From Limnobaculum parvum (GTDB lineage Bacteria > Pseudomonadota > Gammaproteobacteria > Enterobacterales > Enterobacteriaceae), in the NCBI RefSeq assembly GCF_003096015.2, contig NZ_CP029185.2:3658501-3722500 (forward strand): a DNA stretch of 64,000 bases. The letters run 5' to 3'. Numbering within the stretch: the stretch's first letter is position 1; every line of letters begins with the position of its first letter. Under the pieces are notes generated by a model, which saw nothing but the letters and a program-made list of their open reading frames with translations, had not been told where the DNA came from and did no database searches. Positions 8,638 to 16,268 of this stretch are shown here, piece by piece. Position numbers and translations under genes: made by a program.

Positions 8638-10800
8638 CTACAAAACGTCCAATCTGGCATAAGAGGCCACCAGCCACTTAATGCCTTCTCCCTGAAATGC
8701 AATTTGTAGTCGGGCATGCTCACCACTTCCCTCAAGATTGATGATAGTTCCTTCACCAAACTTAGGATGGAGAACCCGTTGGCCCAGCTTATAGCCGCTG
8801 TCATTCTGGCTTATCGGCGTACCCATTCGACTGTGACTGACTGGACGTGACACGCTGGCACGTAGACGAACCTCTTCAATACAATCTTCCGGCAGTTCAC
8901 CCACAAAGCGCGATGGACGGTGATAAACCTCTTTACCATATAAACGGCGGGTTTCCGCATAGGTCAGGGTCAGCTTCTGCATGGCTCGCGTTACACCAAC
9001 ATAGGCCAGACGCCGTTCTTCCTCCAATCTGCCGCCTTCATCCAACGACATTTGACTGGGGAACATCCCTTCTTCCATACCGACGATAAAGACCTGACGG
9101 AACTCCAGACCCTTCGCGGAATGCAGGGTCATCAGTTGTACCGCATCCTGATAGGCATCCGCCTGCCCTTCTCCCGCTTCCAGCGCAGCATGGGACAAGA
9201 ACGCCTGTAGCGGCGTTAAATCCATATCGTCATCCTGAAAGCTGAACTGACGGGTTGCGGTCACTAATTCTTCCAAGTTTTCTACTCGCGCCTGTCCCTT
9301 CTCACCTTTCTCTTGCTCATACATCTGGCGCAGGCCTGAATCACGAATCACCCGGTCAGTTTGTACATGCAGAGGCAGTTCATAGGTTTCACGACCCAAA
9401 GCTTCAATTAGTTCAATAAAGCGTTGAATCGCACCGGCAGCCCGACCGGCCAATACCTTTTCCTGTAGTAACGCAATGGACGCCTGCCAGAGCGTAACCT
9501 GACGATCGCGGGCAGCATGACGGATAACATCCAGAGAACGATCGCCAATGCCACGCGTTGGCGTATTGACCACCCTCTCAAATGCAGCATCGTCATTTTG
9601 ATTGGCTATTAAACGCAGATAAGCCAGCGAGTCTTTAATTTCCTGACGTTCAAAGAATCGCATGCCGCCGTATATTCTATAGGGCATTGATGCCTGCAAT
9701 AACGCCTCTTCCAGTACCCGCGATTGGGCGTTGCTGCGATACAGAATGGCACTGTCAGTTAAAGCGCCTCCGCTATCCTGAAACGCTTTAATGCGGCTGA
9801 CCACAAAACGGGCTTCATCCAGTTCATTAAACGCGCAGTAAAGGGAGATCGGTTCGCCTTGTTCGCCATCAGTCCACAGCTCTTTACCCAAACGACCATC
9901 ATTATTGGCGATCAGGGCGTTAGCCGCTTTCAGAATATTGCTGGTTGAACGGTAATTTTGCTCCAGACGAACGGTTTGCGCTCCCGGAAAATCATCCAGA
10001 AAACGCTGAATATTTTCTACCTGCGCGCCGCGCCAGCCATAAATCGACTGATCGTCATCGCCAACAATCATCACTTTAGCGCTGTCACCGGCCAACATAC
10101 GTATCCAAGCGTACTGAATGCGGTTGGTATCCTGAAATTCGTCCACCAGAATATTGGTAAAACGTTCACGATAATGGCTCAAGATCTGGGGCTTGTGTAA
10201 CCACAATTCATGAGCACGTAACAGAATCTCTGCAAAATCCACCAGACCGGCCCGATCGCAGGCTTCCTGATACGCCTGATAAATACGCAGCCAAGTGCCT
10301 TCCGTTACATTGCCATAAGTATCAATATGCTGAGGGCGCAGACCATCATCTTTTTTGTTATTGATGTACCACATGGCCTGACGAGGAACCCACTGCTTCT
10401 CATCCAGATTCATTGCCCGAATGATTCGCTTTAATAATCGCAGTTGATCTTCGCTGTCCAGAATCTGGAAATCCTGCGGCAAATTAGCTTCAAGATGATG
10501 TGCCCGTAAAAGGCGATGCGCGAGACCGTGGAAGGTTCCAATCCACATGCCACCCTGACTAGTCCCTATTAGCTGTTCAATGCGATGGCGCATCTCTGCG
10601 GCGGCTTTATTGGTAAAGGTGACCGCCATGATGGAATAGGGGGAACAGTGCTCAACTGACATCAACCAGGCAATACGATGCACTAATACACGAGTTTTCC
10701 CACTACCTGCTCCAGCAAGTACCAACATATTGGTCCGGGGAGCGGCGATAGCTTCGCGCTGTTTATCATTTAAGTTTTCTAGCAGGTAGGAAACGTCCAT
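8638..10800 (-). CDS. uvrD: DNA helicase II UvrD
   Basis: 720 residues, as in E. coli UvrD, the 3'-5' superfamily 1 helicase that removes excised oligonucleotides in nucleotide excision repair, unwinds nicked strands in mismatch repair and displaces RecA. Walker A GAGSGKT is at 30-36; the Walker B DEFQDTN and GDDDQSIYGWRGA motifs are near 220-255; QNYRS and VTRAMQ motifs are present. The C-terminal tail carries a Tudor-like segment (LGQRVLHPKFGEGTI). The ATG at 10800 lies 43 bp after yigB, and a LexA box lies just upstream. Confidence 0.98.
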   Translation of the reverse strand: MDVSYLLENLNDKQREAIAAPRTNMLVLAGAGSGKTRVLVHRIAWLMSVEHCSPYSIMAVTFTNKAAAEMRHRIEQLIGTSQGGMWIGTFHGLAHRLLRAHHLEANLPQDFQILDSEDQLRLLKRIIRAMNLDEKQWVPRQAMWYINNKKDDGLRPQHIDTYGNVTEGTWLRIYQAYQEACDRAGLVDFAEILLRAHELWLHKPQILSHYRERFTNILVDEFQDTNRIQYAWIRMLAGDSAKVMIVGDDDQSIYGWRGAQVENIQRFLDDFPGAQTVRLEQNYRSTSNILKAANALIANNDGRLGKELWTDGEQGEPISLYCAFNELDEARFVVSRIKAFQDSGGALTDSAILYRSNAQSRVLEEALLQASMPYRIYGGMRFFERQEIKDSLAYLRLIANQNDDAAFERVVNTPTRGIGDRSLDVIRHAARDRQVTLWQASIALLQEKVLAGRAAGAIQRFIELIEALGRETYELPLHVQTDRVIRDSGLRQMYEQEKGEKGQARVENLEELVTATRQFSFQDDDMDLTPLQAFLSHAALEAGEGQADAYQDAVQLMTLHSAKGLEFRQVFIVGMEEGMFPSQMSLDEGGRLEEERRLAYVGVTRAMQKLTLTYAETRRLYGKEVYHRPSRFVGELPEDCIEEVRLRASVSRPVSHSRMGTPISQNDSGYKLGQRVLHPKFGEGTIINLEGSGEHARLQIAFQGEGIKWLVASYARLDVL

Positions 10801-10814
10801 TATTACGCCATATA

Positions 10815-10830
10815 CTGTTAATTTATACAG
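10815..10830. promoter_or_regulatory. LexA (SOS) box of uvrD
   Basis: CTGTTAATTTATACAG matches the LexA consensus CTGT-N8-ACAG exactly in both half-sites, with TA before and AT after. uvrD is a known SOS gene in E. coli. The box sits only 15-30 bases before the uvrD start codon, so LexA would cover the promoter and translation-start region. Confidence 0.9.
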
Positions 10831-10843
10831 ATGAATGGATAGA

Positions 10844-11560
10844 TTATATCAATCGACACAGCGATTCCAACCGAGAAATTTCGATATGGGGTAATAAACA
10901 GCCGGTTGGCTCATTCATGATGTTTCTTTCGCGATCGTTAATCCAGCATGCCTGAAGGCCATGACGTATTGCCCCGGCAACGTCAGTGATCAAATCATCC
11001 CCTACGTGCAGAATAGTTTCTGGCGCAAGTTTAAGCTGTCGAGCCGCATTCAGATACATATCGCCAAACGGCTTCGCCCGACCATCCGGCCCGGCACGTA
11101 ACACCAGTTGAAAATAGTCACTCAGACCGAACATATGCGGATTAGCATTCCCGTTGGTAACAGCCACCAGTGGGTAGTGTGTGGCCAACAGGCTCAATGT
11201 GGTGTGAGTGGATTGAGGCACATCAATACGGCTACGCCAATAACTGAAATGCTCCATGGTGATCTCTGCCCCTTGTCGGGCATCACTATCGCTATAGCCA
11301 TGAACTTGCAATGTGGTTTCAAACGCCCGACGACGCCATTCGCTGACATCATGGTAGATATCAGGTTCCTGCTCCAACAATTGATGGCGGATTTTATTAA
11401 ACCCTTCACGGCTTAAATCTGCAACCTGAGGAAACTGTTGCTGCATAAAGCTAACAACTTCACGTTCGGTACGTTCAATGACCGGACGATTATCATACAG
11501 CGTATCATCAAGATCGAAGGTCAGTGCTTTAATCGGTCCCAGCGGTCGATAAAAATGCAT
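10844..11560 (-). CDS. yigB: HAD phosphatase YigB (flavin pathway)
   Basis: 238 residues, equal to E. coli YigB, a haloacid dehalogenase-type phosphatase that acts on 5-amino-6-(5-phospho-D-ribitylamino)uracil in riboflavin synthesis. Motif I DLDDT has the nucleophile Asp16 and acid/base Asp18; motif II VTNGN and motif III/IV GDDLITDVAGA follow. Its ATG overlaps the xerC stop by one base (TGATG), showing translational coupling in the dapF-DUF484-xerC-yigB string. Confidence 0.95.
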   Translation of the reverse strand: MHFYRPLGPIKALTFDLDDTLYDNRPVIERTEREVVSFMQQQFPQVADLSREGFNKIRHQLLEQEPDIYHDVSEWRRRAFETTLQVHGYSDSDARQGAEITMEHFSYWRSRIDVPQSTHTTLSLLATHYPLVAVTNGNANPHMFGLSDYFQLVLRAGPDGRAKPFGDMYLNAARQLKLAPETILHVGDDLITDVAGAIRHGLQACWINDRERNIMNEPTGCLLPHIEISRLESLCRLI

Positions 11561-12486
11561 CAGGATTTCCCTCTCTTGGCGCGTGGATGAGCAGCATCAT
11601 ACACCGAGCTTAAATGCTGAAAATCCAAGTGGGTATAGATTTGAGTAGTGGAGAGGTTAGCATGTCCCAGCAGCTCTTGCACGGCTCGTAGGTCACCGCT
11701 GGACTCTAACATATGGGTAGCAAAAGAGTGCCGTAGCTTATGTGGATGAACATGGCTGTTCACCCCTTGCTTAACGCCCCACTCGGCAAAACGCTTTTCC
11801 ACATTGCGAGCTGAAATTCGGTTGCCATGTTTTGAGACAAACAGCGCATCATCATCCGGCGCATAATACTCGCGCATGGGTAACCAGCGGTTTAACCAAG
11901 TTATGGCCATTCTTCCGATGGGTAATTTACGCTCTTTACTGCCTTTTCCCACCACCCGAATATCACCAGACGCCAGATTCACCTGACGACAATCTAAACC
12001 AACCAGTTCAGACAAACGCAGACCCGCACCATACATCAGCTCCAACATGGTGCGATCCCTGACCGCCAGAGGATCGTTTAAGTCGATATCCAGCAGATGA
12101 TTCACTTCATCCACATCCATGTTTTTCGGTAGGTGGCGGCCTTTACGCGGCGTCGAGATCCCTTTTGCCGGATTGGCCGTGATTTGCCCCTGACCGATCA
12201 TCCAGTCTAAGAAACTGCGAAGGGCGGAGAGTCGAAGCGCCAAGCTGGCAGACTCCAGACCAGAACGTTTGCTACGGGTAACCAGCATCCGTACACCCGC
12301 GGCATCCAGTTTGGTCCAGTCCGTCAATCCAATATCAACCAGCAGAGCAATCAGCGCCGCCAGCTGCCGCTGGTAGCTTTTCAGCGTGTAGGGACTGAGC
12401 TGACGTTCAACCCGCAGATAACGCAGAAAACTATCAACAGGATTCTGTAGTGATGGACAACTGAGTTCATCATGATGTTCAGTCAT
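11560..12486 (-). CDS. xerC: Site-specific tyrosine recombinase XerC
   Basis: 308-residue tyrosine recombinase that acts with XerD at dif to resolve chromosome dimers. The N-terminal SAM-like core-binding domain (VERQLSPYTLKSYQRQL) is followed by the catalytic domain with the family residues: Arg in GAGLRLSELVGL, Lys in GKGSKER, HKLRHSFATHML (His, Arg), GHANLSTTQIYTHLD with the second His and the nucleophilic Tyr. An ATG at 12501 is also available, but the one at 12486 overlaps the DUF484 stop as ATGA, the usual coupled arrangement, and gives a length closer to E. coli (298). Confidence 0.96.
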   Translation of the reverse strand: MTEHHDELSCPSLQNPVDSFLRYLRVERQLSPYTLKSYQRQLAALIALLVDIGLTDWTKLDAAGVRMLVTRSKRSGLESASLALRLSALRSFLDWMIGQGQITANPAKGISTPRKGRHLPKNMDVDEVNHLLDIDLNDPLAVRDRTMLELMYGAGLRLSELVGLDCRQVNLASGDIRVVGKGSKERKLPIGRMAITWLNRWLPMREYYAPDDDALFVSKHGNRISARNVEKRFAEWGVKQGVNSHVHPHKLRHSFATHMLESSGDLRAVQELLGHANLSTTQIYTHLDFQHLSSVYDAAHPRAKRGKS

Positions 12487-13199
12487 ACCGGTTCTATCCA
12501 TCGGGATAATAATCCTGGCAGGATCAGGCTGAGTTGATCCAGTATCAATGTTCCCATGCCTTGCTGGTAATGCTGAGGATCGCGGCTGGTAAAGATCACC
12601 ATACCTAAGTCCCCTCTTTTTCCTAACAGGGATAATGCAACTGAACCGACCATTTTGGCCTCAGGCATCAACAACAGAATTTCCGGACCATTCAACGGGC
12701 CTAAATATTGATTACGATTACCCAGCCGCTGAATACGCATAGATTCGAATGATTGGCGCGGCAAGGAAAGATGGGTGAAATCCGAAGGCGCGCCTAGGTG
12801 CCATTTCTCATTAAACAGACGAATAGTAGCGTCAATCAATCCCAGAGAACGGGCCCATTGCCTTAGGCTATCTAATAAATCTTGCAGGCTCTCGGCCTGC
12901 ACCAACTGACATTGCAGGTTAATCAGCCGGGTAAACAGAATCTCATTGGTGGTCGCCTGTTCCATCAAGAGCGTAATCTCTTCTTCTAACTGCTCAATAT
13001 GATTACGCTGACGACCCATTTGCCATTCAACTAATGAGATGCTGTCCCTCACCGGGTGAGGAACCCGCATTTGTTCAATTTGTCGGGCATTGCGAATAAA
13101 AAAATCAGGATTACTCAACAGATACTGACTGACCATGTCATCGGTGAGGCTGACTGGCGGAGTCTCGGAAGTTGATCCGTCTTTTTTACGCTGGCTCAT
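12483..13199 (-). CDS. yigA: DUF484 family protein (YigA)
   Basis: 238-residue DUF484 protein found between dapF and xerC in many gammaproteobacteria. The N-terminal part (LTDDMVSQYLLSNPDFF) precedes a helical, probably coiled-coil segment (about 65-95, QRNHIEQLEEEITLL) and a GAF-like C-terminal half. There are no catalytic motifs and no membrane span. Its start overlaps the dapF stop by four bases and its stop overlaps the xerC start by four. The function is not established. Confidence 0.9.
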   Translation of the reverse strand: MSQRKKDGSTSETPPVSLTDDMVSQYLLSNPDFFIRNARQIEQMRVPHPVRDSISLVEWQMGRQRNHIEQLEEEITLLMEQATTNEILFTRLINLQCQLVQAESLQDLLDSLRQWARSLGLIDATIRLFNEKWHLGAPSDFTHLSLPRQSFESMRIQRLGNRNQYLGPLNGPEILLLMPEAKMVGSVALSLLGKRGDLGMVIFTSRDPQHYQQGMGTLILDQLSLILPGLLSRWIEPV

Positions 13200-14020
13200 A
13201 GATGAATAAACCCATCATAAACATGTGAAGCAGGCCCTACCATATACAGCGGATTCCCCGGGCCTTTCCAGCTTATTTGTAAACTGCCGCCGGGAAGTTC
13301 GACCTTCACATTTTCATCCAGCACGCCCTGCATAATACCCACGGCAACCGCAGCACAAGCACCACTGCCACAGGCCTGGGTTTCACCGGCACCGCGCTCA
13401 TAGACTCTCAGGCAAACGCTTCCACGATGGATGACCTGCATAAAACCAATATTGGCTCGCTCAGGAAAGCGTTCATGGCTTTCCAGTAATGGTCCCAGTT
13501 CTTCCACATTGGCGTTTTCTACGTTATCTACTTGTAAAACACAGTGCGGATTACCCATTGATACTACACCGCACAGCACCGTGTGTTCAGCCGCGCGGAA
13601 AATGTAGGTTTTTTCCATTTTTGTGGCACGAAAAGGGACATTCGAGGGGTCAAAATCAGGCTCGCCCATGTTAACGGTAACCAAATCGTCTTCACTCACT
13701 GAGAGCGTCATACGGCCATTTTGCGTACTGACCCGGATATCTCGTTTATTGGTCAATCCTTTCAGGCGAACAAAGCGCGCAAAGCAGCGGGCACCATTGC
13801 CGCACTGTGCAACTTCACTTCCGTCAGCATTAAATATCCGGTAATGAAAATCTAAATCAGGATCGTAGGGCGCCTCAACCACCAGAAGTTGGTCGAAGCC
13901 GACGCCATAGTGGCGATCCGCCAGACGGCGAATCAGCTCTGGTGAAAAATAGACGTTCTGTGTCACCGCATCGACAACCATAAAATCGTTGCCCAAGCCA
14001 TGCATTTTAGAGAATTGCAT
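13196..14020 (-). CDS. dapF: Diaminopimelate epimerase
   Basis: 274 residues, same as E. coli DapF, which converts LL- to meso-diaminopimelate for peptidoglycan and lysine. The two catalytic cysteines are present in AQCGNGARC (Cys73) and QACGSGACA (about Cys217). The frame can be read from a GTG at 14032, but the ATG at 14020 gives the conserved MQFSKMHGLGNDF start and has GGGG eight bases upstream. The next upstream gene, lysA, encodes the following pathway step. Confidence 0.98.
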   Translation of the reverse strand: MQFSKMHGLGNDFMVVDAVTQNVYFSPELIRRLADRHYGVGFDQLLVVEAPYDPDLDFHYRIFNADGSEVAQCGNGARCFARFVRLKGLTNKRDIRVSTQNGRMTLSVSEDDLVTVNMGEPDFDPSNVPFRATKMEKTYIFRAAEHTVLCGVVSMGNPHCVLQVDNVENANVEELGPLLESHERFPERANIGFMQVIHRGSVCLRVYERGAGETQACGSGACAAVAVGIMQGVLDENVKVELPGGSLQISWKGPGNPLYMVGPASHVYDGFIHL

Positions 14021-14136
14021 TTCATACCCCACTTTCGACGATCTTATATCCTACTGATTTATCGCCAGTTAAATTCTCGTCTTGCCGGGCCAGCCATTCT
14101 GAAGCTGTGAAACCAGAAAACGTATATCCTGATATA

Positions 14137-15387
14137 TTATTTCACCAAATGCTCACCGCGCCACAAATCTTCAAAAATCTCTCGCTCACGCACTACGTAA
14201 GCCTGTGCACCATCAACCATAATTTCTGCCGGACGGCAGCGAGTATTGTAGTTTGAGCTCATAGTGAAACCATAAGCGCCTGCGCTACGTACCGCCAGTA
14301 AATCGCCTTGATTCAGAGTCAATTCACGATTTTTGCCCAGAAAATCACTGGTTTCGCACACCGGTCCAACAACATCATAGGTTTGGTGCTGACCGGTTGG
14401 TTTCTCAATAACCGGAATGATTTTCATCCATGCTTCATATAACGCCGGGCGAATCAGGTCGTTCATACCTGCATCAACAATGGCGAAATGGTGATCGTCT
14501 TGATCTTTCAAGTACTCTACCGTGGTCAGCATAATGCCAGCATTGGCGGCAATGGCGCGCCCTGGTTCAAAACAAAGTTCCAGACCTTCACGACCTTTCA
14601 GCTTTTGCAGTAAGGCAGCAGCGTACTCTTTCGGTTCTGGTGGTGTTTCATCGTCATAGCGTACGCCCAATCCACCGCCCAGATCCAGATGATGGATCTC
14701 AATTCCATCCTCTTTAAGCTGGTCCAGTAAAACCAGTAAGCGATCGGTTGCGTCAAGGAAAGGCGAGAGCTCTGTGAGCTGAGAACCAATATGGCAATCG
14801 ACACCTCTGACCTCAATATTTGGCATCTCGTTCGCTAAGCGGTAAACCTCACGCGCTTTTTGATAGCTGATACCAAACTTATTCTCTTTTAATCCGGTAG
14901 AGATGTAAGGGTGAGTTTTGGCATCCACATCCGGATTAATACGCAACGAAATAGGCGCTTTCACCCCCATTTCACCCGCAATCTGATTGATACGGTGTAA
15001 TTCAGGAATAGATTCCACGTTAAAACAGCGGATCCCCACTTCCAGTGCCCGGCGGATTTCACTCACCGACTTAGCCACTCCAGAAAACACGATTTTCGCT
15101 GGGTCACCGCCGGCAACCAGAACGCGCTCCAACTCACCCTGCGAAACGATGTCAAAACCGGAACCTAAGCGAGCCAGAATATTCAGAAATGCCAGATTAC
15201 TATTCGCCTTAATCGCGTAACAAATCAGGTGTGGATGACCAGATAACGCATCATTAAATGCATGCCAGTGGCGCTCAATGGTTGCTCGAGAATAGATATA
15301 AAGAGGTGTGCCAAAACGAGCGGCCAGATCTATCACCGGTACATCTTCAGCAAATAATTGCCCGTCTTTGTAATTAAAGTAATCCAT
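14137..15387 (-). CDS. lysA: Diaminopimelate decarboxylase
   Basis: 416-residue PLP enzyme of alanine racemase fold type III that decarboxylates meso-diaminopimelate to L-lysine. The PLP lysine is Lys60 in CYAIKANSN; the phosphate-binding GGGLGVRYD lies near 236 and the active-site CETSDFLG near 344. It is transcribed with the dapF group, 116 bp before it. In E. coli lysA is elsewhere under LysR; this adjacency with dapF is found in other enterobacteria and pseudomonads. No lysR lies beside it here. Confidence 0.97.
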   Translation of the reverse strand: MDYFNYKDGQLFAEDVPVIDLAARFGTPLYIYSRATIERHWHAFNDALSGHPHLICYAIKANSNLAFLNILARLGSGFDIVSQGELERVLVAGGDPAKIVFSGVAKSVSEIRRALEVGIRCFNVESIPELHRINQIAGEMGVKAPISLRINPDVDAKTHPYISTGLKENKFGISYQKAREVYRLANEMPNIEVRGVDCHIGSQLTELSPFLDATDRLLVLLDQLKEDGIEIHHLDLGGGLGVRYDDETPPEPKEYAAALLQKLKGREGLELCFEPGRAIAANAGIMLTTVEYLKDQDDHHFAIVDAGMNDLIRPALYEAWMKIIPVIEKPTGQHQTYDVVGPVCETSDFLGKNRELTLNQGDLLAVRSAGAYGFTMSSNYNTRCRPAEIMVDGAQAYVVREREIFEDLWRGEHLVK

Positions 15388-15511
15388 AGTGTCTGCCTAG
15401 TCTGTTTTTTTATGCTGTATTTATCTGATACAACGGAAATACCCTGAATGTCCGAATCACGCCCCCTGTCGGTTACGTGATAAAAGTAAACTTTAGCGGA
15501 TAAACCAACGA

Positions 15512-15721
15512 TTACTCTTTGGTAGCGCTATCAACCTGAGTATTATTTTCTGTTTGTGCAGGTTGTGATTGTGTCGGTTTTAGCGGAGACTCCTTCTTAG
15601 GTGGCTCATCTGTTGGCATATATAAAGGCCCTTTCAAGCCACAGCCAGCAAGCCAAAAGGTGGTTAGTACTAAGAGTGAGCAACGAAAAAATGTATTCAT
15701 TAAAATAAGCCTGTGATTCAT
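15512..15721 (-). CDS. lptM: Lipoprotein LptM (YifL)
   Basis: 69-residue outer-membrane lipoprotein. LptM helps LptD oxidative maturation in the LPS export machine. A hydrophobic signal ends in the lipobox LAGC (Cys27), followed by GLKGPLYMP, the invariant family segment, and a proline/glutamine-rich tail. Two starts are possible: ATG at 15721 (AGAGGG upstream, used here) and ATG at 15700, which gives a 20-residue signal peptide. It is divergent from cyaY and 124 bp before lysA. Confidence 0.93.
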   Translation of the reverse strand: MNHRLILMNTFFRCSLLVLTTFWLAGCGLKGPLYMPTDEPPKKESPLKPTQSQPAQTENNTQVDSATKE

Positions 15722-15778
15722 TTTGTTTAGCCCTCTATAATCGCAGCTAGATCACGAAAAGCAATAGGAATTCTGATT

Positions 15779-16102
15779 ATGAATGATACTGAGTTTCATC
15801 AACTGGCCGAAAAACTGATGCATAACATCGAAGAAGCCATTGATAGCATCGATAGCGATGCCGATATTGATTATGAAATCAATGGAGGGGTGATGTCACT
15901 CTCTTTTGAAAATCGCACTAAGATTATCATTAACAAACAAGAGCCTATGCATCAAGTCTGGCTAGCAACCAAAAGCGGTGGATACCATTTTGACTACCGT
16001 GGTGGTCAGTGGTTTTGCGATCGCAGCGGTCAGGAGTTTTTCTCCGTGCTGTCAGAAGCCTGTACTGAACAAGCCGGTGAAGAAGTTTATTTGCGGGATT
16101 AG
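15779..16102 (+). CDS. cyaY: Iron donor/frataxin-like protein CyaY
   Basis: 107 residues (E. coli 106). This bacterial frataxin binds iron and IscS and modulates iron-sulfur cluster assembly. An acidic first helix (IDSIDSDADIDYE, about 20-32) gives the iron-binding ridge, followed by the beta-sheet with QVWLATKSGGYHFDY. AGGA precedes the ATG. It stands between divergent lptM and convergent cyaA, as in E. coli. Confidence 0.97.
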   Translation: MNDTEFHQLAEKLMHNIEEAIDSIDSDADIDYEINGGVMSLSFENRTKIIINKQEPMHQVWLATKSGGYHFDYRGGQWFCDRSGQEFFSVLSEACTEQAGEEVYLRD

Positions 16103-16268
16103 GTGGGGAGTCATTCGGGGGCAGATTGGTATGGCTCCCGCTTACAGGACCTGAAACCGATACCGGTTATAGTGTAAACCGTTTTCTTTCAGCATTGTAC
16201 TACCTTGAAAAATACATCATCGAGAGCCAACACACTGAATCGATTACCAATTATTTGATACAGATAAA

